Assembly (NCBI RefSeq): GCF_040549525.1
Contig: NZ_JBEPTM010000001.1
Span: 1 to 64,000 of the forward strand
Reading direction: 5' to 3'
From: Lacisediminihabitans sp040549525
GTDB taxonomy: Bacteria; Actinomycetota; Actinomycetes; Actinomycetales; Microbacteriaceae
Length of the DNA stretch: 64,000 bases
The position numbers and the translations under genes are program-made. Of the stretch, positions 1 through 7,815 are shown piece after piece (position 1 is the first letter of the stretch; each line of letters starts with the position of its first letter). The notes under the pieces were generated by a model. The model was not told the origin of the DNA. It worked only from the letters and a program-made list of their open reading frames with translations, and did not search any database.

Positions 1-140
1 GGGGGGCGGGGCCGGGGCGGCCGCCCCGCCCCCCCGGGGGGGGGGGGGGGGGGGGGGCGGGGGGGGGGGGGGGGGGGGCGGGGGCGGCGGGGGGGGGGGG
101 GGGGGGGGGGGGCCCGCCCCCCCCCCCCCCCCCCCCCGCG
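1..140. repeat. G/C-only low-complexity tract at window edge
   Basis: The first 140 bases contain no A or T and consist mainly of long G runs followed by a C run; ordinary sequence starts at about 141. Even a high-GC genome does not normally hold such a tract next to a normal gene. It most resembles poly-G read tails assembled at a contig end. No gene or regulatory meaning is assigned. Confidence 0.85.
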
Positions 141-175
141 ACGGCCCGCTTTGCGGCCGGGCCGCTCCCGGCGCG

Positions 176-1474
176 CTACGCTTCGATGCCCGGCAGTGCC
201 GAGGCACCACTCATGAAGCGCTGCACATCGGGATCCACGCGGATGTCACTCGGCCGCAGCGGCCGCGAGAGGTAGAGGCCCTCGAGCTCGGTGAGGCGGC
301 TGAGCGCCACGTAGGTCTGACCGGCGCTGAAGGTGCCCGATCCGAGATCCACGATCGCGCGATCGTAGGTCTTGCCCTGAGACTTGTGGATGGTGACCGC
401 CCAGGCAAGTCGCAGTGGAAACTGGGTGAACTCGGCGACGATGTCTTTCTTCAGTGTCTTCGTCGACGCCGAATAGGTGTATTTGAACTTCTCCCAGATG
501 GCGGGCTGCACCTCGTGCACCTCGCCATCGACCTCCACGAAGACGGTCGACGAGATCTTGGTGACGGTGCCCACCGTGCCGTTCACCCAGCGCTGGCCGC
601 CCTCACCGGCGGAATCGTTGCGCAGGAACATCACTCGCGCACCCACCTTGAGCTGCAGGGACTCGTCGGCAGGGAATGACCGCCCGCCGAACTCTCCCGA
701 GACATCGGCCTTCGCCGTCTTGACGGCCCCGGGGAGCCGGGCGAGGGCCGCAGCATTGATGCGGTTGACGGTGTCGTTGCGGGTGGCGAGGGTGATCGTG
801 CCATCCGTCGGCGCGGGCCGGGCGCCCGTGTCGTTGAGGCGCCCCGCGATCTCTGCGGTGACCATGCCGTGGCGCACCGCATTGAGCATGAACTTGAACT
901 CGGCCTCATGCTGGCGATGGATGGTCGTCAGCTCGAAGATGCGCAGCTCGGTCTCCTGCCAGACCTTCGCGTCGAAGAACCACATCGAGCGGTACTGGTC
1001 GGTGAAGTAGGCGCGCTCATCGGCATCGCCTGGCACCGGGGCGAGCTGATAGGGGTCACCGAACAGCACCACCTGCACGCCCCCGAACGCGGTGAACGGC
1101 TTCTGGCGCGCCTGCCGCAGGCTGCGATCGATGGCATCCACCAGGTCGGCGTTGACCATGGACACCTCGTCGATCACCAGGGTGTCGATGGTGTTGAGCA
1201 GCTTGCGCAGCTCGGGCACCTGATCGATCGCATGGTCGGCGATCACCCCGATCGGAAGGCGGAAGAGCGAGTGGATGGTCTGCCCGCCCACGTTGAGCGC
1301 CGCCACACCGGTCGGCGCCGCGATCACCACCTGCTTCGCGGTGTTCCACGAGAGATGGTTGAGCAGCGTGGACTTGCCGGTGCCGGCGCGACCGGTGACG
1401 AAGATGTTCTCGCGGGTGTTCTCGATGAGTTCGAAGACGGCTGCCTGCTCGGCGGAGAGTGCGAATTCGGCCAC
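176..1474 (-). CDS. PIF1-like / AAA superfamily 1 DNA helicase
   Basis: This is a single-domain SF1 helicase of about 432 residues. The Walker A motif GRAGTGKST lies at residues 28-36, the Walker B motif (TLVIDE) at about 98-103, and a C-terminal UvrD/PIF1-type motif (TYVALSRL) near residue 400. The family unwinds duplex DNA or G-quadruplexes 5'-3' using ATP. I chose the GTG at 1474 because a GGAGGAG ribosome-binding site lies directly upstream; the in-frame ATG at 1495 is upstream of that site and would translate through it. The gene is divergent from the next gene and stands alone, so no operon hints at a specific role. Function is inferred from family motifs; the exact in vivo substrate is unknown. 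Confidence 0.85.
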   Translation of the reverse strand: MAEFALSAEQAAVFELIENTRENIFVTGRAGTGKSTLLNHLSWNTAKQVVIAAPTGVAALNVGGQTIHSLFRLPIGVIADHAIDQVPELRKLLNTIDTLVIDEVSMVNADLVDAIDRSLRQARQKPFTAFGGVQVVLFGDPYQLAPVPGDADERAYFTDQYRSMWFFDAKVWQETELRIFELTTIHRQHEAEFKFMLNAVRHGMVTAEIAGRLNDTGARPAPTDGTITLATRNDTVNRINAAALARLPGAVKTAKADVSGEFGGRSFPADESLQLKVGARVMFLRNDSAGEGGQRWVNGTVGTVTKISSTVFVEVDGEVHEVQPAIWEKFKYTYSASTKTLKKDIVAEFTQFPLRLAWAVTIHKSQGKTYDRAIVDLGSGTFSAGQTYVALSRLTELEGLYLSRPLRPSDIRVDPDVQRFMSGASALPGIEA

Positions 1475-1584
1475 GACGCTCCTCCCTCCCGGCATCCGGA
1501 CAGCACTCCAATCTACCGCCGCCGGCGCCTGTCGATCGGCGCGCGGCGCCCTCCTGTTGAGAAGCCGGGCACGGAAGCGCCACC

Positions 1585-1590
1585 TAGGAT
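1585..1590 (+). promoter_or_regulatory. -10 element, leaderless start
   Basis: TAGGAT ends six bases before ATG 1597, which puts the expected transcription start on the start codon. No convincing -35 is seen at 17-18 bp; the nearest TTGAGA is 22 bp upstream. Confidence 0.5.
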
Positions 1591-1596
1591 GTGGAG

Positions 1597-2565
1597 ATGC
1601 CGCCCCGAATTCTCGCCCGCTGGCTCATGCTGGTGGGGGTGCTCCTGCTGGCATTCCTCGGCACGGTCACGACCCTCAACCTCACCCTCTACAGCGCCTC
1701 GGGATTCGTCTCCTCCTACCTCTCCGCCGTCGCCCGGCACGATGTGGACGGCGCGCGCCGGATGCCCGGGGTCGACGTCAGCCCGACGGGAACCGACGAG
1801 CTCCTCGCCCCCGCCGCGCTCGCCTCCCTCACCGACATCCACCTGGTGAGGGACACGGATGACGGCGGCGGGCGCCACACCGTCTTATACGGTTACACGA
1901 TCGGGGGGATCGAGAGCACCTCATCCTTCGTCGTTGAGCACAGCGGCCAGCGCCTCGGAGTCTTCTCGGCGTGGCGCTTCGTCCAATCTCCGCAGAGCCT
2001 GCTGAGCATCACCGTGAAGCACGGCAGTGGCGTGCGGGCCAACGGCGTGGCGCTGCCCCCCGTCACGCCCGACGTCGCTCATGCCTACCGTGTGCTCACT
2101 CCGAGTCGAGTGGTCTTGACCCACGACTCGACCTATCTCGAGGCGGCGAGGGTGACACCCCTCGTCGATCAACCGGCGAGCGTCACGGACGCGACTGTCG
2201 ACATCCAGGCCAATCCGGTGTTCGTTCGAGAGGTACAGAAGCAACTCGACAAGTTCCTCGCCGCGTGCACGACGCAGAAGGTGCTGTTGCCCACAGGCTG
2301 CCCGATGGGCACTCAGATCACCGACCGGCTGCAGGATGCTCCCACCTGGTCGATCGTGAGCTACCCGATCGTCACGATCGTGCCCGGGGCGAACTCGGGG
2401 AGTTGGCAGATACCCGAGACCGGGGGGCTCGCCCACCTCATGGTGAAGGTGAAGTCGATCTTCGACGGCAGCCTCTCGACCTTCGACGACGACGTGCCGT
2501 TCACCGTGCGCTACGTCATCACCTTCGCCGGCGATGGCAGCCCGGTGATCACCGCCCAGTACTGA
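1597..2565 (+). CDS. Membrane-anchored exported protein of unknown function
   Basis: The product is about 322 residues with one N-terminal hydrophobic segment (roughly residues 8-30) that acts as a signal anchor, followed by a soluble extracytoplasmic part of about 290 residues without a motif I recognise. A GTG at 1591 is in frame, but ATG 1597 fits a leaderless transcript from the TAGGAT at 1585-1590. The gene converges with the CopD-CtaG gene, with a hairpin between them. It resembles conserved actinobacterial hypothetical proteins in layout only. No function is proposed. Confidence 0.75.
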   Translation: MPPRILARWLMLVGVLLLAFLGTVTTLNLTLYSASGFVSSYLSAVARHDVDGARRMPGVDVSPTGTDELLAPAALASLTDIHLVRDTDDGGGRHTVLYGYTIGGIESTSSFVVEHSGQRLGVFSAWRFVQSPQSLLSITVKHGSGVRANGVALPPVTPDVAHAYRVLTPSRVVLTHDSTYLEAARVTPLVDQPASVTDATVDIQANPVFVREVQKQLDKFLAACTTQKVLLPTGCPMGTQITDRLQDAPTWSIVSYPIVTIVPGANSGSWQIPETGGLAHLMVKVKSIFDGSLSTFDDDVPFTVRYVITFAGDGSPVITAQY

Positions 2566-2575
2566 GGCGGCCGGA

Positions 2576-2600
2576 GCGCCCCGCGGTCGAGGCGGGGCGC
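2576..2600. terminator. Bidirectional hairpin between convergent genes
   Basis: A perfect 9-bp stem (GCGCCCCGC paired with GCGGGGCGC, 7-nt loop) fills the 39-bp gap between two convergent stop codons. There is no U-tract, as is common for high-GC actinobacterial terminators. Confidence 0.6.
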
Positions 2601-2604
2601 CTCA

Positions 2605-4566
2605 CTAACGACGGCCGGCCCGGTCGGCGAGCATCCGGTTGTACTCCATCAGTTCGGCGTCACCGTCACGCTCCGCCTTGCGATCGAGACGCTTCGCATC
2701 CTTCGCGTCGCTCTTCGACCACATGATCGCCACCGTGATGGCGAGGATGATCGTCGGAATCTCCCCCACGCTCCAGGCGATGCCACCGCCGGTCTGCTGG
2801 TCCGCGATCGCGCTCACGCCCCAGGCCCGACCCATGGCCCCGTACCAGTTGGCGAGCAGCAGTCCGGTGCCCGTGATGAGCGAGAGCCCGAAGAACGCGT
2901 GGAAGGCCATCGTGCCGAGCAGCACGAGCAGACGCATCGGGTAGGGAGCGCGATAGGGAAGCGGATCGACGCCGATCAGTGCCTGCACGAAGAGGTACCC
3001 GGTGATCAGGAAGTGCACGATCATCCAGGTGTGTCCGATGTGGTCGGTCGTGGCCCAACTGAACAGCGGTGTGTAGTAGAACACCCAGAGCGAGACCACG
3101 AACAGCGCGGCCGCCACTATCGGATTGGACAGCACCGCGGATGCCCGCGAGTGCACGAACAGCATGATCCACTCGCGCGCACCGCGGCTGCCATCCGAAC
3201 GCTTGGCGATCGCGCGGAGGGCGAGCGTGATGGGAGCGGCGGGCACGAGAAGCACCGGGATCATCATGCCGAGCAGCATGTGCCCGAGCATGTGCACGCT
3301 GAACAGATACTTCTCGTAGACGTTGATTCCCCCGTTGGTCACCCAGAACAGCAGGGCGAGCCCGGCGAGCCAGACGACGAGCCGATGCACCGGCCATTTG
3401 TCGCCACGGCGGTGCAGCCTCACCACGCCCGCGATGTAGAAGAACGCCAGGAAGGCGATGAGCAGCACCCAGAGGATGTCGAAGTTCCAGGTGGTGAAGT
3501 AGCGCGAGAAGGTGAGCTCGGGCGGCAGTAGCGCCTGGGTCAGGATCCAGGCCGGGCTCGTGAGGGTGGCATCCTGCGACACGGGGGTCGCTGTCTTCGC
3601 CAGAGCGGCCGCGACCCCGGAGGCCAGTCCCATGAATCCGAGCTCCGCGGCGATGAGCCACCAGAAGAACCGGTCGCCGCTGTTGACCGAGGACTGCATC
3701 TTCGCCACGAGGAACCTCCGCTGTCCGAGCCCGAAGAGTCCGAGGGCGAGCAGCGCGAAGATCTTGACGAGCACGAGGATGCCGTAGGGCGTGAGCAGTT
3801 GGGTGATCGTGCCGACGCGCAGGGCCGCATTCACATAGCCCGAGGCTGCGACCACGACGAAGCAGATGATGGCGAGCGTCGAATAGCGGGAGATGATCGG
3901 CCCGATCCGCCCACCATCGAGGGTCTTGCGGATGAACACGATGGTCACGAGCCCACCGAGCCAGATCGCCGCGAAGACGACGTGGAGACCGAGGGAGGTG
4001 ACGGCCGCATCATGGCCGGCGGCATCCGCCGAATGCCCCTGCAGGGCCTGGGGAACCAGGCCGACCGCCGTGAAGGCGGTGACGAAGACGAGCATGGTGC
4101 GGTTGCGCACGGCGAAGCACAGCACCGTGACCACGGCGGCCACGAGAGTGCTCGCGAGCCAGGCCTGGCCGATCTCCTTGTTGGTGAGGAAGTCGCCGAG
4201 CACCCCGCCGAAGTTCGCGTCGAGGCTGATCGGCTTCGTGTAGAAGCTCATGAAGGTGAGGAAGCCGGTGACAGCGGACGCGATGGCCCAGAATCCGGCG
4301 GCTCCGGCGGCGATATCGAGCGTGGCGGCGAACTCGGGCCGGTCCGCGCTCATGGCGAAACACAGCAGCACGAGCGAGCCGAGCGTGACGGCGACACCCA
4401 GGTTGAACAGCATGGTCGCGATCGGCAGGCCGTAGCGCACGAGGGCTCCGGGATCGATCAGCCGGGGCGCGTCGGCGGCATGACCGAACGCCAGCGCGGC
4501 GAGCAGGGATGCGAAGGCAACGACCAGGAGCAGCGCTGGACCGGCGATTCTCACGATCCGAGGCAC
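2605..4566 (-). CDS. CopD-CtaG fusion: copper resistance / cytochrome c oxidase assembly protein
   Basis: The 653-residue integral membrane protein has many transmembrane segments. The N-terminal half (about 1-340) resembles CopD, a copper-import family. The C-terminal half (about 370-620) resembles CtaG of caa3-type oxidases, with conserved membrane histidines such as in SVHMLGHMLLGM. This fusion is common in Actinobacteria and is thought to handle copper for oxidase maturation at the cytoplasmic membrane. An upstream in-frame ATG at 4659 lies inside the hup terminator hairpin, so I chose GTG 4566, which sits 7 nt after a TAGGCT -10 element. The role is family-based; substrate specificity is not shown by the sequence. 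Confidence 0.88.
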   Translation of the reverse strand: MPRIVRIAGPALLLVVAFASLLAALAFGHAADAPRLIDPGALVRYGLPIATMLFNLGVAVTLGSLVLLCFAMSADRPEFAATLDIAAGAAGFWAIASAVTGFLTFMSFYTKPISLDANFGGVLGDFLTNKEIGQAWLASTLVAAVVTVLCFAVRNRTMLVFVTAFTAVGLVPQALQGHSADAAGHDAAVTSLGLHVVFAAIWLGGLVTIVFIRKTLDGGRIGPIISRYSTLAIICFVVVAASGYVNAALRVGTITQLLTPYGILVLVKIFALLALGLFGLGQRRFLVAKMQSSVNSGDRFFWWLIAAELGFMGLASGVAAALAKTATPVSQDATLTSPAWILTQALLPPELTFSRYFTTWNFDILWVLLIAFLAFFYIAGVVRLHRRGDKWPVHRLVVWLAGLALLFWVTNGGINVYEKYLFSVHMLGHMLLGMMIPVLLVPAAPITLALRAIAKRSDGSRGAREWIMLFVHSRASAVLSNPIVAAALFVVSLWVFYYTPLFSWATTDHIGHTWMIVHFLITGYLFVQALIGVDPLPYRAPYPMRLLVLLGTMAFHAFFGLSLITGTGLLLANWYGAMGRAWGVSAIADQQTGGGIAWSVGEIPTIILAITVAIMWSKSDAKDAKRLDRKAERDGDAELMEYNRMLADRAGRR

Positions 4567-4573
4567 GAGGTCC

Positions 4574-4579
4574 AGCCTA
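4574..4579 (-). promoter_or_regulatory. -10 element for CopD-CtaG, leaderless start
   Basis: On the minus strand TAGGCT ends 7 nt before GTG 4566. This supports that start over the ATG at 4659 and implies little or no 5' leader. Confidence 0.5.
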
Positions 4580-4630
4580 GGCGAGCAAACTGGGCCTCCG
4601 CCCCGCTGGTGGGGGCCGTTCTTAACGACC

Positions 4631-4666
4631 GAAGGGGATGCCGACCCTGAGGTCGGCATCCCCTTC
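4631..4666 (-). terminator. Strong hairpin terminator after hup
   Basis: A perfect 16-bp stem (4631-4646 with 4651-4666) closes on a CTGA loop, 18 bp after the hup stop codon. There is no clear U-tract. It separates hup from the CopD-CtaG gene. Confidence 0.8.
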
Positions 4667-4683
4667 GAGAGGAGAAGCGAAGA

Positions 4684-4971
4684 CTACTTTGCAGCGGCCT
4701 TGAGCTTGCTTCCGGCGCTGACCTTCACGCCGTAGCCCGCCTTGATCTGGATGGCCTCACCCGTGGACGGGTTGCGTCCGGCGCGAGCGGCACGGTGGGT
4801 GCGCTCGACCGCGAGCCAGCCCGGGATCGTGACCTTGGTGCCTTCGCCGACCGAAGTGGCGAGAGTGGAGAACAGAGCGTCGAGGACGCCGTTCACTGCA
4901 GCCTGGCTCTGGCCAGACTCAGCGGCAACTGCCGCGACGAGCTCGGTACGGTTTAGTGACTTGTCAGCCAT
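4684..4971 (-). CDS. hup: HU family nucleoid DNA-binding protein
   Basis: The 95-residue protein matches the whole HU fold: an N-terminal helical dimerisation part (MADKSLNRTELVAAVA) and the DNA-binding arm signature GRNPSTGEAIQIKAG at about residues 63-77. HU dimers bend and compact DNA and affect replication and transcription. Unlike the mycobacterial HupB, it lacks a long lysine-rich C-terminal tail. It is followed by a strong hairpin, so it is probably monocistronic. A 117-bp gap separates it from rpsN upstream; it could have its own promoter there. Confidence 0.95.
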   Translation of the reverse strand: MADKSLNRTELVAAVAAESGQSQAAVNGVLDALFSTLATSVGEGTKVTIPGWLAVERTHRAARAGRNPSTGEAIQIKAGYGVKVSAGSKLKAAAK

Positions 4972-5088
4972 TGAAGTCCTCCTCGGACGTTGTGCTTCTC
5001 AGAACATAGATTGCTGCTCGCGAGAACAGTTCTTTTGCTTGGATGGAACTGAGGCATTGGGGCGTGTGACCCCGCAACCGCCTGTAAT

Positions 5089-5394
5089 TTACCAGCTTGA
5101 CTTGGTAATACCGGGCAATTCGCCCCGGTGAGCCATATCGCGGAAACGCACGCGGGAGACCCCGAACTGGCTGAGGAAACCACGCGGACGACCATCGATG
5201 GCGTCACGACCGCGAACGCGCACCGGAGAGGCGTCGCGCGGAAGCTTCTGCAGTCCGAGCCGAGCGGCTTCGCGCTCGGCATCGGAGGATGCGGGGTCGA
5301 CGAGAGCCTTCTTCAGCTCGAGTCGCTTGGTCGCATAGCGCGCGACCACGATCTTGCGCTGCTCGTTGGCAGCGATCTTGCTCTTCTTCGCCAT
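5089..5394 (-). CDS. rpsN: 30S ribosomal protein S14, zinc-independent form
   Basis: This is the 101-residue S14 type, with the conserved ending RFRDMAHRGELPGITKSSW. It contains no cysteine, so it is the C-minus form that lacks the zinc ribbon of the 61-residue type. It is the last gene of the rpmB-rpmG-rpsN cluster, two bases after the rpmG stop. In actinobacteria such C-minus paralogues are often repressed by Zur and replace the zinc-containing forms under zinc shortage. The adjacent zur-znu genes agree with this. Whether a C-plus copy exists elsewhere cannot be seen here. Confidence 0.95.
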   Translation of the reverse strand: MAKKSKIAANEQRKIVVARYATKRLELKKALVDPASSDAEREAARLGLQKLPRDASPVRVRGRDAIDGRPRGFLSQFGVSRVRFRDMAHRGELPGITKSSW

Positions 5395-5396
5395 GG

Positions 5397-5564
5397 TTAG
5401 CGCTCCTCGCGGAATTCGACGTGCTTGCGGACTACCGGGTCGTACTTCTTCAGCACGAGGCGGTCGGGGTCGTTGCGGCGGTTCTTCTTGGTCACGTAGG
5501 TGTAACCGGTGCCGGCGGTGGAACGGAGCTTGATGATCGGACGGACGTCCTGCTGCTTTGCCAT
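5397..5564 (-). CDS. rpmG: 50S ribosomal protein L33, cysteine-free form
   Basis: Translation of the minus strand gives a 55-residue basic protein beginning MAKQQDVRPIIKLRSTAGTG and ending HVEFREER, a full-length L33. It has no cysteine, so it is the zinc-free form. The start codon overlaps the rpmB stop by one base (TAATG), and rpsN follows after two bases, so the three are translationally coupled. L33 sits near the exit site of the large subunit. Confidence 0.95.
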   Translation of the reverse strand: MAKQQDVRPIIKLRSTAGTGYTYVTKKNRRNDPDRLVLKKYDPVVRKHVEFREER

Positions 5565-5800
5565 TAGATCTTCACCCCACGGCCCAGGATGTCCTTGACC
5601 ACTGATTCGATGCCACGAGCATCAATGACCTTGATGCCCTTGGCGCTGAGCGTCAGCGTGACGCTGCGCTTGAGCGACGGAACGTAGTACGTCTTCTTCT
5701 GCACGTTCGGGTCGAAGCGACGCTTCGTCCGGCGGTGCGAGTGCGAAATGTTGTGTCCGAAGCCGGGAACGGCTCCAGTCACCTGGCACACTGCGGCCAT
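5564..5800 (-). CDS. rpmB: 50S ribosomal protein L28
   Basis: The product is 78 residues (MAAVCQVTGAVPGFGHNISH...), full length for L28, with the conserved RTKRRFDPN segment. It has one cysteine only, not the CxxC pairs of zinc-binding L28. The reading frame stays open upstream to 5959, but the conserved N-terminus fixes the start at 5800. It is the first gene of rpmB-rpmG-rpsN. An 8-bp inverted repeat lies 18-39 bases upstream. Confidence 0.95.
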   Translation of the reverse strand: MAAVCQVTGAVPGFGHNISHSHRRTKRRFDPNVQKKTYYVPSLKRSVTLTLSAKGIKVIDARGIESVVKDILGRGVKI

Positions 5801-5818
5801 GGTTTTCCTCCGATTACC

Positions 5819-5839
5819 GTAGGGACGAGGTGTCCCTAC
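5819..5839 (-). promoter_or_regulatory. Inverted repeat upstream of rpmB
   Basis: GTAGGGAC and GTCCCTAC are perfect 8-base arms with a 5-base spacer, just upstream of the rpmB start. This does not match the Zur-type palindrome seen upstream of znuA. It could be a leader hairpin or a protein site. Confidence 0.35.
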
Positions 5840-5971
5840 CCAAGATTTCTTGTCGGCACACACAGCCCACCAAACGATCGCGGGGGGATTGTGTACAGGC
5901 CACAGCGCAGAATGCGCGTAGCAACGTCCCATATTACGGATGCCGCCCACTCTTCGCAAGGCGAGACCGGC

Positions 5972-6424
5972 TCAGGAGCAGATCTTGCCGATCGCGGTGA
6001 ACTGGGCCTGCACGTCGGTGACGGCGGCCTTGAGCTTGGTGGTGTCGGCGGAGGTCTTGCCGATCACGGCCTTCACCTGCACGATCATCTCCTTGATCGA
6101 GTCATCCGCTGCCGTTCCGGCCTTCTTCACCTCGGCGTTGGAGACCTTCTTCAGCCCGCTGTCGAAGGCGTCTGCCACGGACTGGAGCCCGGTGATCGCC
6201 TTGTCGGGATTGGTGGCGATCGCGCCGAAGCTCGACGCCAACTCGGTGGTCGACGCGCTCACCGAGGTCTCGAGAGACTTACAGGCGGCCGCCTTCGACT
6301 GGGTGGATGCCGCGGTCGAAGACGCGCTCGGGGCTGGCGAGCCCAAGCTGCAGCCGGTGAGCGCGACGGCGAGCGCGACGCCGGCCAGGACAGTGGTGAG
6401 CGCGGTGCGAGACAGCGTGGACAT
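5972..6424 (-). CDS. Putative lipoprotein, helical
   Basis: The 150-residue protein starts with a lipoprotein signal peptide (hydrophobic segment, then LTGC with the acceptor Cys at about residue 25), followed by a Ser/Ala/Thr-rich linker and a helical, Lys/Ala-rich domain. A GGGGGA ribosome-binding site precedes ATG 6424. It should be anchored to the outer face of the cytoplasmic membrane. It lies between the ribosomal protein genes and zur in the same orientation, so a link to zinc biology is possible but not shown. No family is recognised with confidence. Confidence 0.75.
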   Translation of the reverse strand: MSTLSRTALTTVLAGVALAVALTGCSLGSPAPSASSTAASTQSKAAACKSLETSVSASTTELASSFGAIATNPDKAITGLQSVADAFDSGLKKVSNAEVKKAGTAADDSIKEMIVQVKAVIGKTSADTTKLKAAVTDVQAQFTAIGKICS

Positions 6425-6511
6425 GAGGTTCCCCCAAGAAGTTTTGGTGACGTGCCCACCGAGCCTAGCCGGGGGCTCGCCGGTGCGACGAACTCCGCTG
6501 CGACGACCTGT

Positions 6512-6916
6512 TCAGCGGGCCCGTGAGCATGCAGCGCAGAGGCCGAAGACATCGACGACGTGGTGGGGCTGGGTGAAGCCGTGCTCGGAGGCCACCGACT
6601 GCGCCCAGCGCTCCACGGCATCCGCTTCGATCTCCACGGTGAGGCCACAGTTGCGGCAGATGAGGTGATGGTGGTGCTGGCCCGGCGTGCACGCTCGATA
6701 GAGGCTCTCACCCTCGGGGGATTGCAGGGAGTCCGCCTCGCCCTCCGTCGCGAGCTCGGCGAGCGCCCGGTAGACGGTCGCGAGCCCGATCGGCGAGCCC
6801 GATTCGCGCAACGTGGAGTGGAGGCCCTGGGCGCTGACGAATCCGTCGTCCGCCCCGAGGGCGGAGCGCACCGCCTCCCGCTGCCAGGTGTTCCTCTTGC
6901 GGGCCGGCGCGGTCAT
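6512..6916 (-). CDS. zur: Fur-family metalloregulator, probably Zur
   Basis: The 134-residue protein is of Fur family length: an N-terminal winged helix (about 1-80, with SPIGLATVYRALAELATEG) and a C-terminal metal-binding dimerisation domain with HHHHLICRNCG and a later CAAC pair, the structural zinc site. Zur with zinc represses uptake genes. The start overlaps the stop of the transporter permease gene (ATGA), so it is in the znu operon and would be autoregulated. The neighbourhood makes Zur more likely than Fur or PerR; the exact metal is inference. Confidence 0.88.
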   Translation of the reverse strand: MTAPARKRNTWQREAVRSALGADDGFVSAQGLHSTLRESGSPIGLATVYRALAELATEGEADSLQSPEGESLYRACTPGQHHHHLICRNCGLTVEIEADAVERWAQSVASEHGFTQPHHVVDVFGLCAACSRAR

Positions 6917-7815
6917 CGCCCCACCGCCGATGCTGTCACGGGTGTCGCCGCGGGGGTGAGCCGACCACTGCCTCCGCGGCGGGCGCGGCGCGCACCGATC
7001 ACGCGGCAGACGATGTAGATGAGAAAGGAGATCGTCGTGACGTAGGGACTGATCGGCAGGCCGCCTCCGAGCGCGAGCAGGATGCCGCCGACGACCGAGG
7101 TGACGGCGAAGGCGACGCTGAGCAGGGGAGTGAGGAGGGGGGACGAGGTCACCTTCATCGCGGCGGCGGCAGGTGTCACGAGCAGAGACAGCACGAGGAG
7201 CGCGCCGACGATCTGGATCGACACCGCCGTTGCGAGACCGAGCAGGACCATGAACGCGATCGAGAGCCCGGTGACCGGCAGTCCCTTCGCGCGGGCGACA
7301 TCCGCATCGACGCTCGCGAAGCTGAGCGGACGCCAGATCACGAAGAGCGCGGCGATCACGACGACGGAGATGATCACGAGCATGAGCAACTGAGGGTTGT
7401 CCACCGAGACGATCTGACCGGTGAGGAGCCCGAACTTGTTGGCGCTTCGCCCCGGGTAGAGGGCGAGGAACAGGATGCCGAGGCCGAGGCCGAATGGCAT
7501 CAGCACCGCGATGATCGAGTTGCGTTCGCGGGCCTTGGCGCCAAGCACGCCGATGAGCAGCGCGGCGAGCAAGGAGCCGCCGATCGATCCAGCCACCACG
7601 TTCACCCCGAAGAGCAGGGCCGCGGATGCCCCGGCGAAGCTCAGCTCGCTGATGCCGTGCACCGCGAAGGCGAGGTCCCTCATCATCACGAAGGGGCCGA
7701 TGAGACCGCCGACGACACCGAGGAGGGCGCCGGCGATGATCGAGTTCCTCACCAGGGCCAGGAGCTCGCCGTAGTTGTCGAAACCGAAGATCTGGTGCCA
7801 GAGGTCGGGGTTCAT
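6913..7815 (-). CDS. znuB: Metal ABC transporter permease (ABC-3 family)
   Basis: The 300-residue membrane protein has about eight hydrophobic segments and the ABC-3 family layout of ZnuB/MntB permeases. It would form the dimeric membrane channel for zinc or manganese import. Its start overlaps the ZnuC stop and its stop overlaps the zur start, each by four bases, so the genes are translationally coupled. The basic C-terminal tail after about residue 275 is probably cytoplasmic. Confidence 0.93.
   Translation of the reverse strand: MNPDLWHQIFGFDNYGELLALVRNSIIAGALLGVVGGLIGPFVMMRDLAFAVHGISELSFAGASAALLFGVNVVAGSIGGSLLAALLIGVLGAKARERNSIIAVLMPFGLGLGILFLALYPGRSANKFGLLTGQIVSVDNPQLLMLVIISVVVIAALFVIWRPLSFASVDADVARAKGLPVTGLSIAFMVLLGLATAVSIQIVGALLVLSLLVTPAAAAMKVTSSPLLTPLLSVAFAVTSVVGGILLALGGGLPISPYVTTISFLIYIVCRVIGARRARRGGSGRLTPAATPVTASAVGR

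Noticed and set aside
5801..5959. Longer L28 start at 5959
   Set aside because: The extra 53 residues do not belong to L28; conserved N-terminus MAAVCQVTG begins at 5800.
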